Assembly (NCBI RefSeq): GCF_009733815.1
Contig: NZ_WNXY01000008.1
Span: 283,231 to 347,230, forward strand
DNA length: 64,000 nt
Reading direction: 5' to 3'
Origin: Pseudactinotalea suaedae
Lineage (GTDB): Bacteria > Actinomycetota > Actinomycetes > Actinomycetales > Beutenbergiaceae
Positions 1-12,505 of the stretch are shown in pieces. Position 1 is the first letter of the stretch, and the number at the start of each line of letters is the position of its first letter. Both the position numbers and the translations under genes were made by a program. A model generated the notes under the pieces. That model was not told the DNA's origin. It made no database searches and saw only the letters and a list, made by a program, of their open reading frames with translations.

Positions 1-1379
<1,379 letters not shown>

Positions 1380-1394
1380 CTGCTGTCCCTCGGC

Positions 1395-3458
<2,064 letters not shown>

Positions 3459-3552
3459 TCACGGGGCCGAACACCCGCGTGGACACGCCGCTTCGGACTT
3501 ACCGGCGTGCGCCACCTGCCGGCACCTTCTCGGTGGGATGGCAGGTCCTGCG

Positions 3553-3582
3553 ATTCTATCGTGATCTGGCCGATACGCCCAA
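3553..3582 (-). promoter_or_regulatory. Probable gyrB promoter
   Basis: On the minus strand a -35-like TTGGGC (3582-3577) lies 18 bp from TAGAAT (3558-3553), giving a 5' UTR of roughly 110 nt before gyrB. Just upstream of the -35 are two DnaA-box-like 9-mers, TCATCCACA (3583-3591) and TTTTCCACA (3595-3603). Read by eye; the -35 is imperfect. Confidence 0.5.
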
Positions 3583-3634
3583 TCATCCACAGGCTTTTCC
3601 ACAGGGTGTTGCACAGCGGGCCCGCACCGATGTG

Positions 3635-3666
3635 TTGACTATTGGTAACCGATCGGATACCAATAG
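3635..3666 (+). promoter_or_regulatory. ArsR-family promoter with long palindromic operator
   Basis: A -35 TTGACT (3635-3640) is followed 17 bp later by TACCAA (3658-3663) as a possible -10. A 28-bp palindrome spans 3639-3666: arms CTATTGGTA and TACCAATAG around a centre containing CCGATCGG, with only one mismatched pair. The operator covers the spacer and -10 and ends 3 bp before the ATG of the regulator, as expected for autorepression. Confidence 0.65.
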
Positions 3667-3669
3667 TGC

Positions 3670-4038
3670 ATGGACGCGTTCTCGGCTCTGGCGGACCCGA
3701 TCCGTCGTGACCTGCTGGTCCGGTTGGCGGCAGGTCCGGCGCGTGTCGTGGACCTCGCCGGGCACCACGCCGTGAGCCGGCCGGCGATCAGCAAGCACCT
3801 GAGGCTGCTCACCCTCGCGGGCCTGACCACGGCGGAGGATCGCGGCCGTGAGCGCCACTACCGGCTCGACCGCGCCGGGCTGACGCCGATCCAGGAGCTG
3901 CTCGCCGCGCTCGCTCCGGCGCCGCCCTTCACCGAACGTGATCTCGACGGCCTGGAGCTCGAGGTCCGACGAACCGGACGGGACCGCCGCGCCACCGAGG
4001 CCGACGCCGCCGCCACGATCGCCGAGGAGACCGCATGA
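3670..4038 (+). CDS. ArsR-family winged-helix transcriptional regulator
   Basis: A 122-residue ArsR/SmtB-type repressor. Residues 1-75 form the winged helix: FSALADPIRRDLLVRL, then the recognition region VSRPAISKHLRLLTLAGL and a wing with RHYRLD. No metal-binding cysteines are visible, so it belongs with the non-metal ArsR proteins that commonly pair with AHSA1/SRPBCC genes, as here. The C-terminal 40 residues are charged and low in complexity. The ATG at 3670 fits a leaderless transcript, being 6-7 bases from the proposed -10, and no Shine-Dalgarno is evident. The gene is divergent from gyrB and is followed by the SRPBCC gene 49 bp downstream. Confidence 0.88.
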   Translation: MDAFSALADPIRRDLLVRLAAGPARVVDLAGHHAVSRPAISKHLRLLTLAGLTTAEDRGRERHYRLDRAGLTPIQELLAALAPAPPFTERDLDGLELEVRRTGRDRRATEADAAATIAEETA

Positions 4039-4087
4039 GACCTCCACGGCTTCTTCCACCCGACTCGTACCAACGAAAGGCAGCTGT

Positions 4088-4606
4088 ATGACCACCACCA
4101 CCGTCACCGGTCGCAAGGAGACCCGGCAGGGACTCGACCACCTGGTCCTCACGCGCACCTTCACGGCGCCTGTCGCCGACGTCTGGGCAGCGATCACCGA
4201 GCCGGAGCGACTGGCACGCTGGATCGGGAGCTGGAGCGGCGACCCGGCCGAGGGCCGGGTGACGTTCCAGATGCTCTACGAGGGCGATGAGATGCCCGCC
4301 GAGGACTTCGTGATCGACGAGTGCACACCGCCGTCGAGGCTGCTGATCACCACCACCTCGCCCCACGAGGACGGCACGCCCATGACCTGGCAGCTCGGGC
4401 TCGAGCTTGCCGAGACCGATGGCATCACCACGTTGCAGTTCTCCCAGTCGGTGCCCGACCCGAGCATGGCCGAGGGTGTCGGGCCCGGATGGGAGTACTA
4501 CCTCGACCGCATGGTGGCGGCGGAGACCGGCGCCGACGTCGCCACGATCCAGTTCGAGGACTACTACCCGGCGCTGTCCCAGCAGTACCGCGAGATCTTC
4601 GAGTGA
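4088..4606 (+). CDS. SRPBCC / AHSA1-like ligand-binding protein
   Basis: A 172-residue START-like (AHSA1) protein. LTRTFTAPVADVWAAITEPE followed by LARWIG is the typical opening strand-helix of the fold, and later segments (LITTTSPHED, TTLQFSQSVPD, WEYYLDRMVAAETG) fit the beta-sheet and long C-terminal helix. Such proteins bind small hydrophobic ligands; no enzymatic residues can be assigned. The start is ATG 4088, preceded by AAAGG. It lies just downstream of the ArsR gene and is probably its co-regulated partner, an arrangement seen widely in actinobacteria. The pair is inserted in the gyr/rec gene order. Confidence 0.85.
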   Translation: MTTTTVTGRKETRQGLDHLVLTRTFTAPVADVWAAITEPERLARWIGSWSGDPAEGRVTFQMLYEGDEMPAEDFVIDECTPPSRLLITTTSPHEDGTPMTWQLGLELAETDGITTLQFSQSVPDPSMAEGVGPGWEYYLDRMVAAETGADVATIQFEDYYPALSQQYREIFE

Positions 4607-4666
4607 CCGCCGCTCCTCCCGCCCCGGGTGCTGACGTCCGGGGCGAGGAGGAGTCGCACGCCGCGA

Positions 4667-5218
4667 CTACCCGTAGGTGTCGCGCGGGCCGCGGCCGCGC
4701 ACCGACCGCGGCCCCTTGCGCCAGGTGGGTCCGCCGGGCCCGAGCACCTGGATCGAGGTGACGGCACCCTCGCCGATCTCCTCGGCCAGCCGCCGCTCCA
4801 GCTGCGGCAGCAGCAGCTTGATCTGTGTGGCCCAGGCCGTGGAGTCTGCGCGCACCACGAGCGCGCCCTCCTCGAAGGTCTCGGGAACGCAGTGGTCCGC
4901 GATCGCCTCGCCGACCACTTCCCGCCAACGCCCCACCACGCCGCCGACCTGCAACGAGCGGCCCCATCCGAGCTGCGCGCTGAGCTGCTCCATCGTGCTG
5001 GCCACCGGCTGGGGGTCGCGGCCGGCGCCGTGCACCACACCGGGCGCGTGGTCCCCCAACGGGCGGCGCCTGCGCGGTCCCGGCTGCCCGGGGGTCAGCC
5101 CCTTCTTGCGGGCCCCGTCCCGTGCACGCGCCAGCGCGAGCCGGGCAGCCTCGTCGGCCGCGTCGCGACCATCGCTCGACGGCGGTTCCGCACCCGTCCC
5201 GGGTGGCTCAGTCGCCAC
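4667..5218 (-). CDS. dciA: DciA-like DUF721 protein
   Basis: A 183-residue protein with a DUF721 core in its second half (about residues 75-165: [39 protein letters not shown], given here as positions only beyond its key WREVVG and TAWATQ motifs). DciA proteins help load or manage the replicative helicase DnaB in bacteria without DnaC, and the gene commonly sits between recF and gyrB. The N-terminal 70 residues are Arg/Pro/Gly-rich and probably disordered. The GTG start at 5218 overlaps the end of recF by 11 bp, so translational coupling is likely. Confidence 0.87.
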   Translation of the reverse strand: MATEPPGTGAEPPSSDGRDAADEAARLALARARDGARKKGLTPGQPGPRRRRPLGDHAPGVVHGAGRDPQPVASTMEQLSAQLGWGRSLQVGGVVGRWREVVGEAIADHCVPETFEEGALVVRADSTAWATQIKLLLPQLERRLAEEIGEGAVTSIQVLGPGGPTWRKGPRSVRGRGPRDTYG

Positions 5219-6368
5219 GGGTGACCTTGCCGTCCGCGACGTCCAGCCGGACGCCGGTGAGCGTGGCCGGGACGTCCTGCGGCACCGCCGCCGTGATCAG
5301 CACCTGCTCGGCCGGCGCGACCAGCTCGGCCAGCCGCTCCCGGCGCCGGGTGTCGAGCTCGGCGAACACGTCGTCGAGGATGAGCACGGGCTCGCCGTCG
5401 CCGTCCCAGGATCCTTCCCCCTTGAGCAGCTCGTAGGACGCCAGCCGCAGCGCGAGCGCGAACGACCACGACTCGCCGTGGCTCGCGTACCCCTTCGCCG
5501 GCAGCCCGCCAAGGGTGAGCTCCACGTCGTCACGATGCGGACCGACCAGGCTCACGCCACGTTCGATCTCGCGGGCCCGCAACCGACCCATCGCCTCCAG
5601 CAGCTTCGCCTCGACGGCATCGGGCTGCGTCAGCTCCTCCTCGGCGACCTGGTCGTCGCCGCCGCTGCTCAGGCTCGCCCGGTAGGACACCTCGGCCGTG
5701 CCCTGGCCACCACTGACCTGCTCGTAGGCGTGCTGCACGTGCGGGCGCAGGTCCCGCAGCAGCCGGACCCGCCCCGCCAGCAGCTGCGCTCCGGTCGCGG
5801 CAGCCTTGGCATCCCAGACGTCGAGGGTGCGGATGTCGCCGTCGGATCCCGCGCGGCGGGCTGCTCCGGCCGTCTTGAGCAGGGCGTTCCGCTGCTTCAC
5901 CACCCGCTCGTAGTCGCTGCGGACGCCCGCCATCCGCGGACCGAGCAGCGTCAGGAGGTCGTCGCAGAACCGGCGCCGGCCATCCGGGTCACCCTTGATC
6001 AGGGCGAGGTCCTCGGGTGCGAAGAGCACGCAGCGGAGCTGGCCCAGCAGCTCGCGCGGCCTGGTGGGGCTGCGGTTCAGCCTGGCTCGGTTCGCCCTGC
6101 CCGCCACGATCTCGAGCTCCAGCAGGTTCGAGCGACCGCCGCGCTGTACCTTCGCCTGCACGATCGCGCGCTCGGCGCCGGCCCGCACCAACGCCGCGTC
6201 ACCGGCCACCCGGTGGGAGGAGAACGTCGACAGGTAAGCGATCGACTCGACCAGGTTGGTCTTGCCCTGCCCGTTCTGCCCCACGAACGCGGTGATCCCC
6301 GCCTCGAGGGAGATCACCACCTCGCGGTAGGACCGGAAATCGGTGAGTGCCAGGTCCGAGACGTACAT
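5208..6368 (-). CDS. recF: DNA replication and repair protein RecF
   Basis: SMC-like ATPase that helps load RecA at gaps, 386 residues. It starts [14 protein letters not shown], with Walker [10 protein letters not shown] at about residues 33-41, the RecF region [19 protein letters not shown], a signature-like [15 protein letters not shown] and Walker [13 protein letters not shown] near residue 325. Length and order match the family. It is followed by dciA with an 11-bp overlap and preceded by gnd, an order found in several actinobacterial families. Confidence 0.97.
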   Translation of the reverse strand: MYVSDLALTDFRSYREVVISLEAGITAFVGQNGQGKTNLVESIAYLSTFSSHRVAGDAALVRAGAERAIVQAKVQRGGRSNLLELEIVAGRANRARLNRSPTRPRELLGQLRCVLFAPEDLALIKGDPDGRRRFCDDLLTLLGPRMAGVRSDYERVVKQRNALLKTAGAARRAGSDGDIRTLDVWDAKAAATGAQLLAGRVRLLRDLRPHVQHAYEQVSGGQGTAEVSYRASLSSGGDDQVAEEELTQPDAVEAKLLEAMGRLRAREIERGVSLVGPHRDDVELTLGGLPAKGYASHGESWSFALALRLASYELLKGEGSWDGDGEPVLILDDVFAELDTRRRERLAELVAPAEQVLITAAVPQDVPATLTGVRLDVADGKVTRGD

Positions 6369-6516
6369 GCTCAGCCGGCCTCTGCCGTCGAGCCCAGCTC
6401 GCCGAGATCGGACGTCGACGGCGAGATCGGACCGCAGACAGATCGATCTCGCCGTGCATGTCCGATCTCGAGCCGCTCGAACCGACGGGACGGACCGTGG
6501 GACGCCGAGGGGCTCC

Positions 6517-7416
6517 TCATCCGTCGGCGGAGCGTTCCACGGCGTGCCCGCCGAACTGCTCGCGCAGCGCGGCCACCGCCTTCATCGCGGGGGAGTCCTC
6601 CTGCCGGCTGTCGAAGCGCGCGAACAGGGACGCCGCGATCACCGGAGCCGGGACCGCGAGGTCGATCGCCTCCTGCACGGTCCAGCGGCCCTCGCCCGAG
6701 TCGGCGACGTAGCCCTTGATCTCGGACAGGTCGTCATCCTCGTTGAGCGCCTTGACCAGCAGCTCCAGCAGCCAGGACCGCACCACGGTGCCGCGCTGCC
6801 ACGCCTGGAAGACCTTGCTGACGTCGGTGAGCAGGTCGGTGCGGGCCGCGAGGATCTCGTAGCCCTCGGCGTAGGCCTGCATGATCCCGTACTCGATGCC
6901 GTTGTGAACCATCTTCGCGTAGTGGCCGGCGCCGACCGGGCCGGCGTGCACGAAGCCCTCCTCGCGCGGACCCTCCGGCCGCAGCGCGTCGAAGACCGGC
7001 ATCAGCATCTCGATGACGGCGTCCGGCCCACCGACCATGAGGCCGTAGCCGTTCTCACGCCCCCACACGCCACCGGAGACCCCGGCGTCGACGTAGGAGA
7101 TGCCGCGCGCGGACAGCTCGGCGCCGCGGCGGATGTCATCGTTGAAGTTGGAGTTGCCGCCGTCGATGATCACGTCGCCCTGAGTGAGGCGGCCGGCGAC
7201 GTCGGTGACCACCGCCTCGGTGATCTCGCCCGCCGGCACCATCACCCACACGACCTTCGGGGCGTCGTCGGGCAGTGCCGAGACGAGCTCGGCGATCGAC
7301 GGGACGTCGGTGACGTCAGGGTTCTGGTCGTACCCCGTGACCTCCACGCCCGCGGCGCGCAGCCGCTCCCGCATGTTGCCGCCCATCCGTCCGAGTCCGA
7401 TCAGACCGATGTGCAT
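6517..7416 (-). CDS. gnd: 6-phosphogluconate dehydrogenase (decarboxylating), short form
   Basis: Converts 6-phosphogluconate to ribulose 5-phosphate and CO2 in the oxidative pentose phosphate pathway. It has 299 residues, matching the short (GndA-type) family rather than the roughly 470-residue form. Visible features are the Rossmann [12 protein letters not shown] at residues 4-15, [10 protein letters not shown], substrate motif [21 protein letters not shown] (key residues GVSGGVWG) and catalytic [10 protein letters not shown] with Lys and Glu. The product feeds the same pentose phosphate pool as the tetrose-phosphate operon at 26.5-31.5 kb. It lies between dnaN and recF and was probably transcribed with them. 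Confidence 0.95.
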   Translation of the reverse strand: MHIGLIGLGRMGGNMRERLRAAGVEVTGYDQNPDVTDVPSIAELVSALPDDAPKVVWVMVPAGEITEAVVTDVAGRLTQGDVIIDGGNSNFNDDIRRGAELSARGISYVDAGVSGGVWGRENGYGLMVGGPDAVIEMLMPVFDALRPEGPREEGFVHAGPVGAGHYAKMVHNGIEYGIMQAYAEGYEILAARTDLLTDVSKVFQAWQRGTVVRSWLLELLVKALNEDDDLSEIKGYVADSGEGRWTVQEAIDLAVPAPVIAASLFARFDSRQEDSPAMKAVAALREQFGGHAVERSADG

Positions 7417-7469
7417 GGCGGTGCTCCTCAGGGCTCGACGGCGGTGGGTTCAGGTTGGTTCGTGCGCGC

Positions 7470-8603
7470 TCAGCTCGCGAACCGGATGGGCTGGAGCAGG
7501 TAGCGGAACGTGTCGGCGGAGTCCGGGCTGTCGCCGCCGCCCTCCTGCTGACCGCTCATGACCGCGGGCTTGGTCGGGTGGGTGAAGGACAGCCGGGTGA
7601 AGGGGGCGCCGAGCGCACCGAGGCCGTCCAGCAGGTACTGCGGGTTGAACGCCGTGGTGATCTCCTCGCCCACGAGCACCGACTCCAGCGCCTCCGACGC
7701 CTGCGCGTCATCGCCCTGGCCCGCCTCGAGCACCACCTGGCCGTCGGTGAACGTCAGTCGGATCGGGGTGTTGCGCTCGGCCACGAGCGCGACGCGCTTG
7801 GCGGCCTCGATCAGGGCGGCGGAGTTGGTGACGGTGTGCGTGGTCGTCTGCTCCGGGAACAGGCGACGCACCGGCGGGTACTCGCCGTCGACGAGGAGCG
7901 AGGTGGTGTGGCGGCCGCCGGCCTCGAAGCCGATGATGTCCGCGCTCTCGGCGAGGGAGATCTCGATGGTGCCGGCCGAGGTCAGCGAGCGGGCGACGTC
8001 GGAGAGCGTGCGGGCGCGGACCAGCGCCTGACGCTCGATCGTGGGTGACTGCGGGCGCCAGGTCATCTCCCGCATCGCGAGGCGGTAGCGGTCGGTCGCG
8101 AGCAGCGTGAGCTTCTCGCCGTTGATCTCGACCTTGACGCCGGTGAGCAGCGGGAGCGTCTCGTCGCGGCCGGCGGCGATCGTGACCTGCCCGATCGCGG
8201 CCGCGAACTCCTCGGCGTCGACGGCACCGGCGAGCGCAGGCATCTCCGGCAGCGAGGGGTAGTCCTCGACCGGCATCGTCAGCAGCGTGAACCGGGACGA
8301 ACCACAGGTGACGGTGACCCGGGTGCCCTCCAGGACGACGTCGACGGGCTTCGCCGGCAGCGCCCGGGAGATCTCCGCGAGCAGCCGCCCGGAGACGAGC
8401 ACCGAGCCGGGGGTCTCGACCTCGGCGGCGACCTCGGACCGGGCCGAGACCTCGTAGTCGAACGTCGAGAGCGTCAGTGCGCCGTCGGCAGCTGCCTCGA
8501 TCCGGACCCCGGCGAGCACGGGGGCCGGCGGGCGGGTCGGCAGGGTGCGCGCGGTCCAGGTGACGGCCTCGGCCAGGACATCGCGCTCGACCCTGAACTT
8601 CAC
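7470..8603 (-). CDS. dnaN: DNA polymerase III sliding clamp (beta subunit)
   Basis: Processivity clamp, 377 residues, three similar domains. It opens MKFRVERDVLAEAVTWTART and ends YLLQPIRFAS, close to the usual Y-x-x-M/L-P-x-R-x terminus that lines the clamp's hydrophobic pocket. Family landmarks include RYRLAMREM in the middle and PEQTTTHTVTNSAALIEAAKRVALVAE at the start of domain 3 (key RVALVAE). The start is ATG 8603. In most bacteria dnaA lies directly upstream; here about 2.4 kb intervene. A TATGCT -10-like element lies at 8679-8674. Confidence 0.97.
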   Translation of the reverse strand: MKFRVERDVLAEAVTWTARTLPTRPPAPVLAGVRIEAAADGALTLSTFDYEVSARSEVAAEVETPGSVLVSGRLLAEISRALPAKPVDVVLEGTRVTVTCGSSRFTLLTMPVEDYPSLPEMPALAGAVDAEEFAAAIGQVTIAAGRDETLPLLTGVKVEINGEKLTLLATDRYRLAMREMTWRPQSPTIERQALVRARTLSDVARSLTSAGTIEISLAESADIIGFEAGGRHTTSLLVDGEYPPVRRLFPEQTTTHTVTNSAALIEAAKRVALVAERNTPIRLTFTDGQVVLEAGQGDDAQASEALESVLVGEEITTAFNPQYLLDGLGALGAPFTRLSFTHPTKPAVMSGQQEGGGDSPDSADTFRYLLQPIRFAS

Positions 8604-8739
8604 TGTGCCGACCTCTCGTTGCGTTCACTCGTTCGTGAGGCAGGCGCCAAGAGGCCCCTGCCGTGGGACCCCGAGCATAGTGCGGGGCGCTGGCGCGATG
8701 TGCCCTCGTCCTCAGCAATCTTCAGCACGGGGCCAGGAG

Positions 8740-8990
8740 TGCTTTGTTGGTTGTTCACACCCTGATCGATTGAGAAGTCCCGTGTTCGTCATCGGTGGTG
8801 TGGAACATGTGGGCAACCGGCGTCGTCGCAGGTGGCAACGGCGCGCCGGGTGTGGATCCAGCTGGGCGTCAGCCTGTGTCGGAGCGTTGTCATTCGTGGA
8901 CGGGCCGTTTTTCCCCCGGCTCTGTCCACGGATCGGCGACCGTCGTCCACGGCTCTCGAGATCTTGTCCACCGTTGTCCACAGGTCCATG
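8740..8990. other. Candidate replication origin segment (DnaA boxes beside dnaN)
   Basis: The 483-bp gene-free stretch 8604-9086 contains DnaA-box-like 9-mers (actinobacterial consensus TTGTCCACA): TTGTTCACA 8751-8759, CTGTCCACG 8922-8930, TCGTCCACG 8943-8951, TTGTCCACC 8964-8972 and a perfect TTGTCCACA 8974-8982. Weaker inverted matches lie at 8799-8807 and 8851-8859. Three boxes start exactly 21 bp apart (8922, 8943, 8964), about two helical turns. No strongly AT-rich unwinding element is obvious, though 8740-8785 is less GC-rich than its surroundings. Together with 12506-12618 this is the best oriC candidate. Confidence 0.65.
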
Positions 8991-9086
8991 CACATCTGTG
9001 CGTTTCCGGTGATCAGCGGGGCTGGTGACACGCCTGTGACATAAGGAACTCACCGAACGGCCGCGAGCTCGCGCGCCGACGGCGAC

Positions 9087-9695
9087 CTATCCGCGGCCCG
9101 TTCGCCTCGCGTAGGCGCGCTTCATCTTGACGTGGTTGCCGCACCCCGCCATCGAGCACCAGCGCCGGGTCTGGTTGCGCGAGGTGTCGTAGAACGCCCA
9201 GAGGCAGCTGTGGCGGGCGCAGATCTTGAGCCGCGACCATCCGCCGGCCTCCCGCGTCTGGCGCACGGCATCGAGGATGCCGCTGATCGCCCGGGCGAAG
9301 GGCGCGTCCCCGGTCGGCAGCGTGCGAACCGTGTCCACGGTGATCTCGACGCGCATGGGCAGGTCGCCGAGCGCGCGGTTCATGGCGCCGATCACCGCGT
9401 GGCGCTCGGCGGCCACGGCTTTCTGGTCAGCAGCGTCCGCGGGCTCGGGCGTGTGTGAGCGCAGGACCTCGCGCAGTCCTTCGCGGATCGCCGTGGCCGC
9501 CGCGAGGTCGTGCTCGTCGAGGCGTGCGTCGGCGTCGAGCAGGCCGCGCCCCGCCATCCAGCCCCGCAGCGCCGCGGGGGTGTCGAGGCTCTCGTCGCCG
9601 ATCTGGCGCTCGAGGGTGTTGAGGAAGTCGCGAATCAGACGCGCGGGCTCCGGGACGTCCGCTTCGCGGTCGAGAGGTTCGGTGTGCACCGGCAT
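9087..9695 (-). CDS. CGNR zinc-finger (ABATE-type) putative stress-response regulator
   Basis: A 202-residue protein with an all-alpha ABATE-like N-terminal region (FLNTLERQIGDESLDTP, GLREVLRSH) and a C-terminal treble-clef zinc finger: CARHSCLWAFYD, then RRWCSMAGCGNHVKMKRAYARR. The finger has the expected Cys-x4-Cys and WCS-x3-CGN arrangement; the usual CGNR motif reads CGNH. Family members are presumed DNA-binding regulators of stress or antibiotic responses, but few have been studied. The start is ATG 9695. It is divergent from the MFS efflux gene, with 78 bp between, so it plausibly controls that gene. Both are inserted between dnaN and dnaA. Confidence 0.85.
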   Translation of the reverse strand: MPVHTEPLDREADVPEPARLIRDFLNTLERQIGDESLDTPAALRGWMAGRGLLDADARLDEHDLAAATAIREGLREVLRSHTPEPADAADQKAVAAERHAVIGAMNRALGDLPMRVEITVDTVRTLPTGDAPFARAISGILDAVRQTREAGGWSRLKICARHSCLWAFYDTSRNQTRRWCSMAGCGNHVKMKRAYARRTGRG

Positions 9696-9773
9696 GCAAC
9701 CAGCATAGGGCCTTGACAGGTGTGAAAGCCGGCGGCAGAGTAACGATATGACACCACTAACAAGGTTTGACCG

Positions 9774-10976
9774 GTGTTGACGACGAGGCGCACCGTGGCG
9801 ACCAGGACACGGCCGCCGGTCGTGGTGCTCGGGCTTCTCGCAGCGCTCGGCCCGCTCTCGATCGACCTGTACCTCCCGGCCTTCCCGCAGCTGCGGGACG
9901 AGCTGGGTGCCTCCGACTCGATGGTGCAGCTGACGCTGGCGGGGATGACGGTCGGCCTCGCCCTGGGCGAGCTGACGGTCGGGACGTGGAGCGATCGTGT
10001 CGGCCGACGGCGGCCGCTGCTCCTCGCCACCGCCGTCCATGTGCTGGCCACCCTCGCGTGCGCGTTCGCCCCGACGGTCGAGGTCCTCGCCGCGTCCCGC
10101 GTCGTCCAGGGCGTCGGCGCCGCCGGCAGCGCCGTGCTCGTTCTCGCGATGGTGCGAGATACCACGGAGGGTCGCGGTCTCGTCGTGCTGGTGTCGCGGG
10201 TGACCCTGGTCACCACCACCGTGCCGCTGCTCGCACCTGTCGCAGGTGCCGCGCTGCTGCCCCACGTCGGGTGGCGGGGGATCTTCGTCGTGCTCGCCGC
10301 GGCGTCGCTGCTCGTGCTCGTGGCCACCGCGGCCCTCACCCCGGAGACGCGCCCGCCCTCGGACGCCCCGCTCGAGCTGCGTGAACGCGTGCAGGCGGTG
10401 CTGCGCGACCCGGGTTTCCGCCGCGGCGCGCTGGTGCTCAGCATGACCTACGCGAGCGTCTACGCCTACGTCGCCGCGTCGCCTCTGCTCCTGCAGGACG
10501 TGTACGGCCTCGAGCCGGGCAGCTATGCGATCGTCTTCCTGATTAACTCGCTCGGACTCGTCGCCGGCGTGCAGCTCAGTGCGGTGCTCGCGCGTCGCGC
10601 GGCGACCACGCGCGTCGTGGCGGGGTTCGCCTCGGTTGCCGTCCTGTCGGCAGCCGCCATCGTCCCGTTGCAGTCAGCGGGCACCGGGCTGGCGGGTCTG
10701 CTGCCCTGCCTGTGGCTGTTCGTCGCCGCGTGCGGCGGGTGCTTCGCCGGAGCCACCGCGATCGCGCTCGATCATCAGGGCGGACAGCCCGGTACGGCCA
10801 CCTCGCTGCTGGGGTTCTCCTCGTTCGCGGCCGCGGGCGTCATCTCTCCGATCGCCGGTTTCGTCGGCGTGACGTCAGCGGCGCCGGTGGCGGCCGTGCT
10901 GCTCGGGACGTCGCTCACGATGCTGCTGGGCATGGCGTGGACGATCGCTCGGCAGCGTCGCGACACAGCACCGTGA
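9774..10976 (+). CDS. Bcr/CflA-type multidrug efflux MFS transporter
   Basis: A 400-residue 12-TM major facilitator protein of the drug:H+ antiporter-1 group. It opens with LLAALGPLSIDLYLPAFPQL, the Bcr/CflA TM1 signature, followed by VGLALGELTVGTWSDRVGRRRPLL (motif A, D-R-x-G-R-R) and ASRVVQGVGAAGSAVLVLA (motif C-like TM5 region). These proteins export chloramphenicol, bicyclomycin or sulfonamide-like compounds; the substrate here cannot be told. The GTG start at 9774 is likely (TTG 9777 is an alternative). A TTGACA lies at 9713-9718 upstream. Divergent from the CGNR regulator; its end faces dnaA. Confidence 0.88.
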   Translation: MLTTRRTVATRTRPPVVVLGLLAALGPLSIDLYLPAFPQLRDELGASDSMVQLTLAGMTVGLALGELTVGTWSDRVGRRRPLLLATAVHVLATLACAFAPTVEVLAASRVVQGVGAAGSAVLVLAMVRDTTEGRGLVVLVSRVTLVTTTVPLLAPVAGAALLPHVGWRGIFVVLAAASLLVLVATAALTPETRPPSDAPLELRERVQAVLRDPGFRRGALVLSMTYASVYAYVAASPLLLQDVYGLEPGSYAIVFLINSLGLVAGVQLSAVLARRAATTRVVAGFASVAVLSAAAIVPLQSAGTGLAGLLPCLWLFVAACGGCFAGATAIALDHQGGQPGTATSLLGFSSFAAAGVISPIAGFVGVTSAAPVAAVLLGTSLTMLLGMAWTIARQRRDTAP

Positions 10977-11010
10977 CCCGCCGCCGCACGCCGGGCGAGC
11001 CGCCGGGTCA
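10974..11010. terminator. Hairpin between convergent MFS and dnaA ends
   Basis: Ten-base arms (10974-10983 and 11001-11010, nine of ten paired) with a 17-nt loop overlap the stop codons of both convergent genes. There is no U tract, so this is a GC hairpin that may act as a bidirectional terminator, as is common in high-GC actinobacteria. Confidence 0.4.
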
Positions 11011-12474
11011 GGCGCGCTGCTGCTGCTTGATGCGGTTCGTCAGCTCGGTGACCTGGTTGAACGTCGTTCGACGCTCGGCCATCTGCTGACGGATCTTCCG
11101 GTTCGCGTGCATCACGGTGGTGTGGTCGCGACCGCCGAACAGCTGGCCGATCTTGGGCAGCGACAGCTCGGTGAGCTCGCGGCACAGGTACATCGCGATC
11201 TGGCGGGCGTTGACGAGCACCCTGGAGCGGTCGGCGCTGCACAACGCCTCGATCGTGACGCCGAAGTAGTTGGCGGTCTGACCCATGATCACCGACGGCG
11301 TGATCTCGGCACCCTCGTTGTCGGTGATCAGGTCCTTGAGGACCATCTCGGCGAGCGCGAGGTCCACCGACTGCTGGTTGAGGTTGGCGAACGCGGTCAC
11401 GCGGATCAGCGCACCCTCGAGCTCGCGGATGTTGCTGGAGATCTTCGACGCGATGTACTCGAGCACCTCGGGCGGGGTCTGCAGGTCCTCGGCACCCTCC
11501 TTCTTGCGGAGGATCGCGATGCGGGTCTCGAGGTCTGGGGGCTTGACGTCGGTGAGCAGGCCCCACTCGAACCGGGACCGCATCCGGTCGTGGAAGCCGT
11601 CGAGCGCCTTCGGCGGCTGGTCCGAGGTGATCACGACCTGCTTGCGGTCGTTGTGCAGGGTGTTGAACGTGTGGAAGAACTCCTCCATCGTCTGTTCCTT
11701 GCCCTGCAGGAACTGGATGTCGTCGATGAGGAGGACGTCGACCTCGCGGTAGCGGCGCTGGAACGCCTCGGCCTTGTCGTCGCGGATCGAGTTGATGAAG
11801 TCGTTGGTGAACTCCTCCGAGTTCACGTACCGCACCCGCACCCCGGGGTAGAGGTTCATGGCGTAGTGCCCGATCGCGTGGAGCAGGTGGGTCTTGCCCA
11901 GACCGGACTGGCCGTAGATGAACAGCGGGTTGTACGCCTTCGCCGGCGCCTCGGCCACCGCGGTCGCAGCCGCGTGCGCGAACCGGTTGGAGGAACCGAT
12001 CACGAACGTGTCGAAGGTGTAGTTCGGGTTCAGCCGCGCGTTGGGGTCGACGCCGACGCCGTCGATCCGGTTCTCGGCCCGCGGTTCGAAGCGGCTCTCG
12101 TGGCGGCCGAGCTGACGACCGTCGTACCGGTTCTCGGGCAGCTTCGGCGGCACGATCTTGGGCGCCGGCGGGGGCGGGTCCGGAGGGGCGTTGTCCTCGA
12201 GCGAGGGGTCGACCGTGACCGCGACCTTGACGTTGCGGATCAGCGCGTCCGAGAGCGCGGAGGTGATCGACTCCCGCGCCCGGGTCTCGATGAACTCCTT
12301 GGCGAACTCGCTCGGGACGGCGAGGAGGATGGTGTCGTCGATGACACCGAGGGGCTTCGTCAGCCGGATGAAGCCCAGCTGGGCGCCGGTGACCTCACCG
12401 CGGTCCTGGAGGATGTCGACCGCACGGGCCCAGCCCTGAGCCAGAGCCTCGGAATCCACAGGTTCGACTGACAA
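11008..12474 (-). CDS. dnaA: Chromosomal replication initiator DnaA
   Basis: Origin-binding AAA+ initiator, about 488 residues from TTG 12474. Domain I covers about residues 1-90 ([20 protein letters not shown]), then a Pro-rich linker. Domain III has Walker [15 protein letters not shown] and Walker [21 protein letters not shown]. Domain IV has the DnaA signature [17 protein letters not shown] prefer TTG 12474 because an AGGGTAGG ribosome site lies 4 bp upstream and the reading begins MSVEPVDS; the in-frame ATG at 12489 is the alternative but has no clear ribosome site. An autoregulatory group of DnaA boxes lies upstream. Separated from dnaN by the CGNR/MFS insertion. Confidence 0.96.
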   Translation of the reverse strand: MSVEPVDSEALAQGWARAVDILQDRGEVTGAQLGFIRLTKPLGVIDDTILLAVPSEFAKEFIETRARESITSALSDALIRNVKVAVTVDPSLEDNAPPDPPPPAPKIVPPKLPENRYDGRQLGRHESRFEPRAENRIDGVGVDPNARLNPNYTFDTFVIGSSNRFAHAAATAVAEAPAKAYNPLFIYGQSGLGKTHLLHAIGHYAMNLYPGVRVRYVNSEEFTNDFINSIRDDKAEAFQRRYREVDVLLIDDIQFLQGKEQTMEEFFHTFNTLHNDRKQVVITSDQPPKALDGFHDRMRSRFEWGLLTDVKPPDLETRIAILRKKEGAEDLQTPPEVLEYIASKISSNIRELEGALIRVTAFANLNQQSVDLALAEMVLKDLITDNEGAEITPSVIMGQTANYFGVTIEALCSADRSRVLVNARQIAMYLCRELTELSLPKIGQLFGGRDHTTVMHANRKIRQQMAERRTTFNQVTELTNRIKQQQRA

Positions 12475-12505
12475 CCGGCCTACCCTCATCGCGGTTGTGA
12501 ACACG

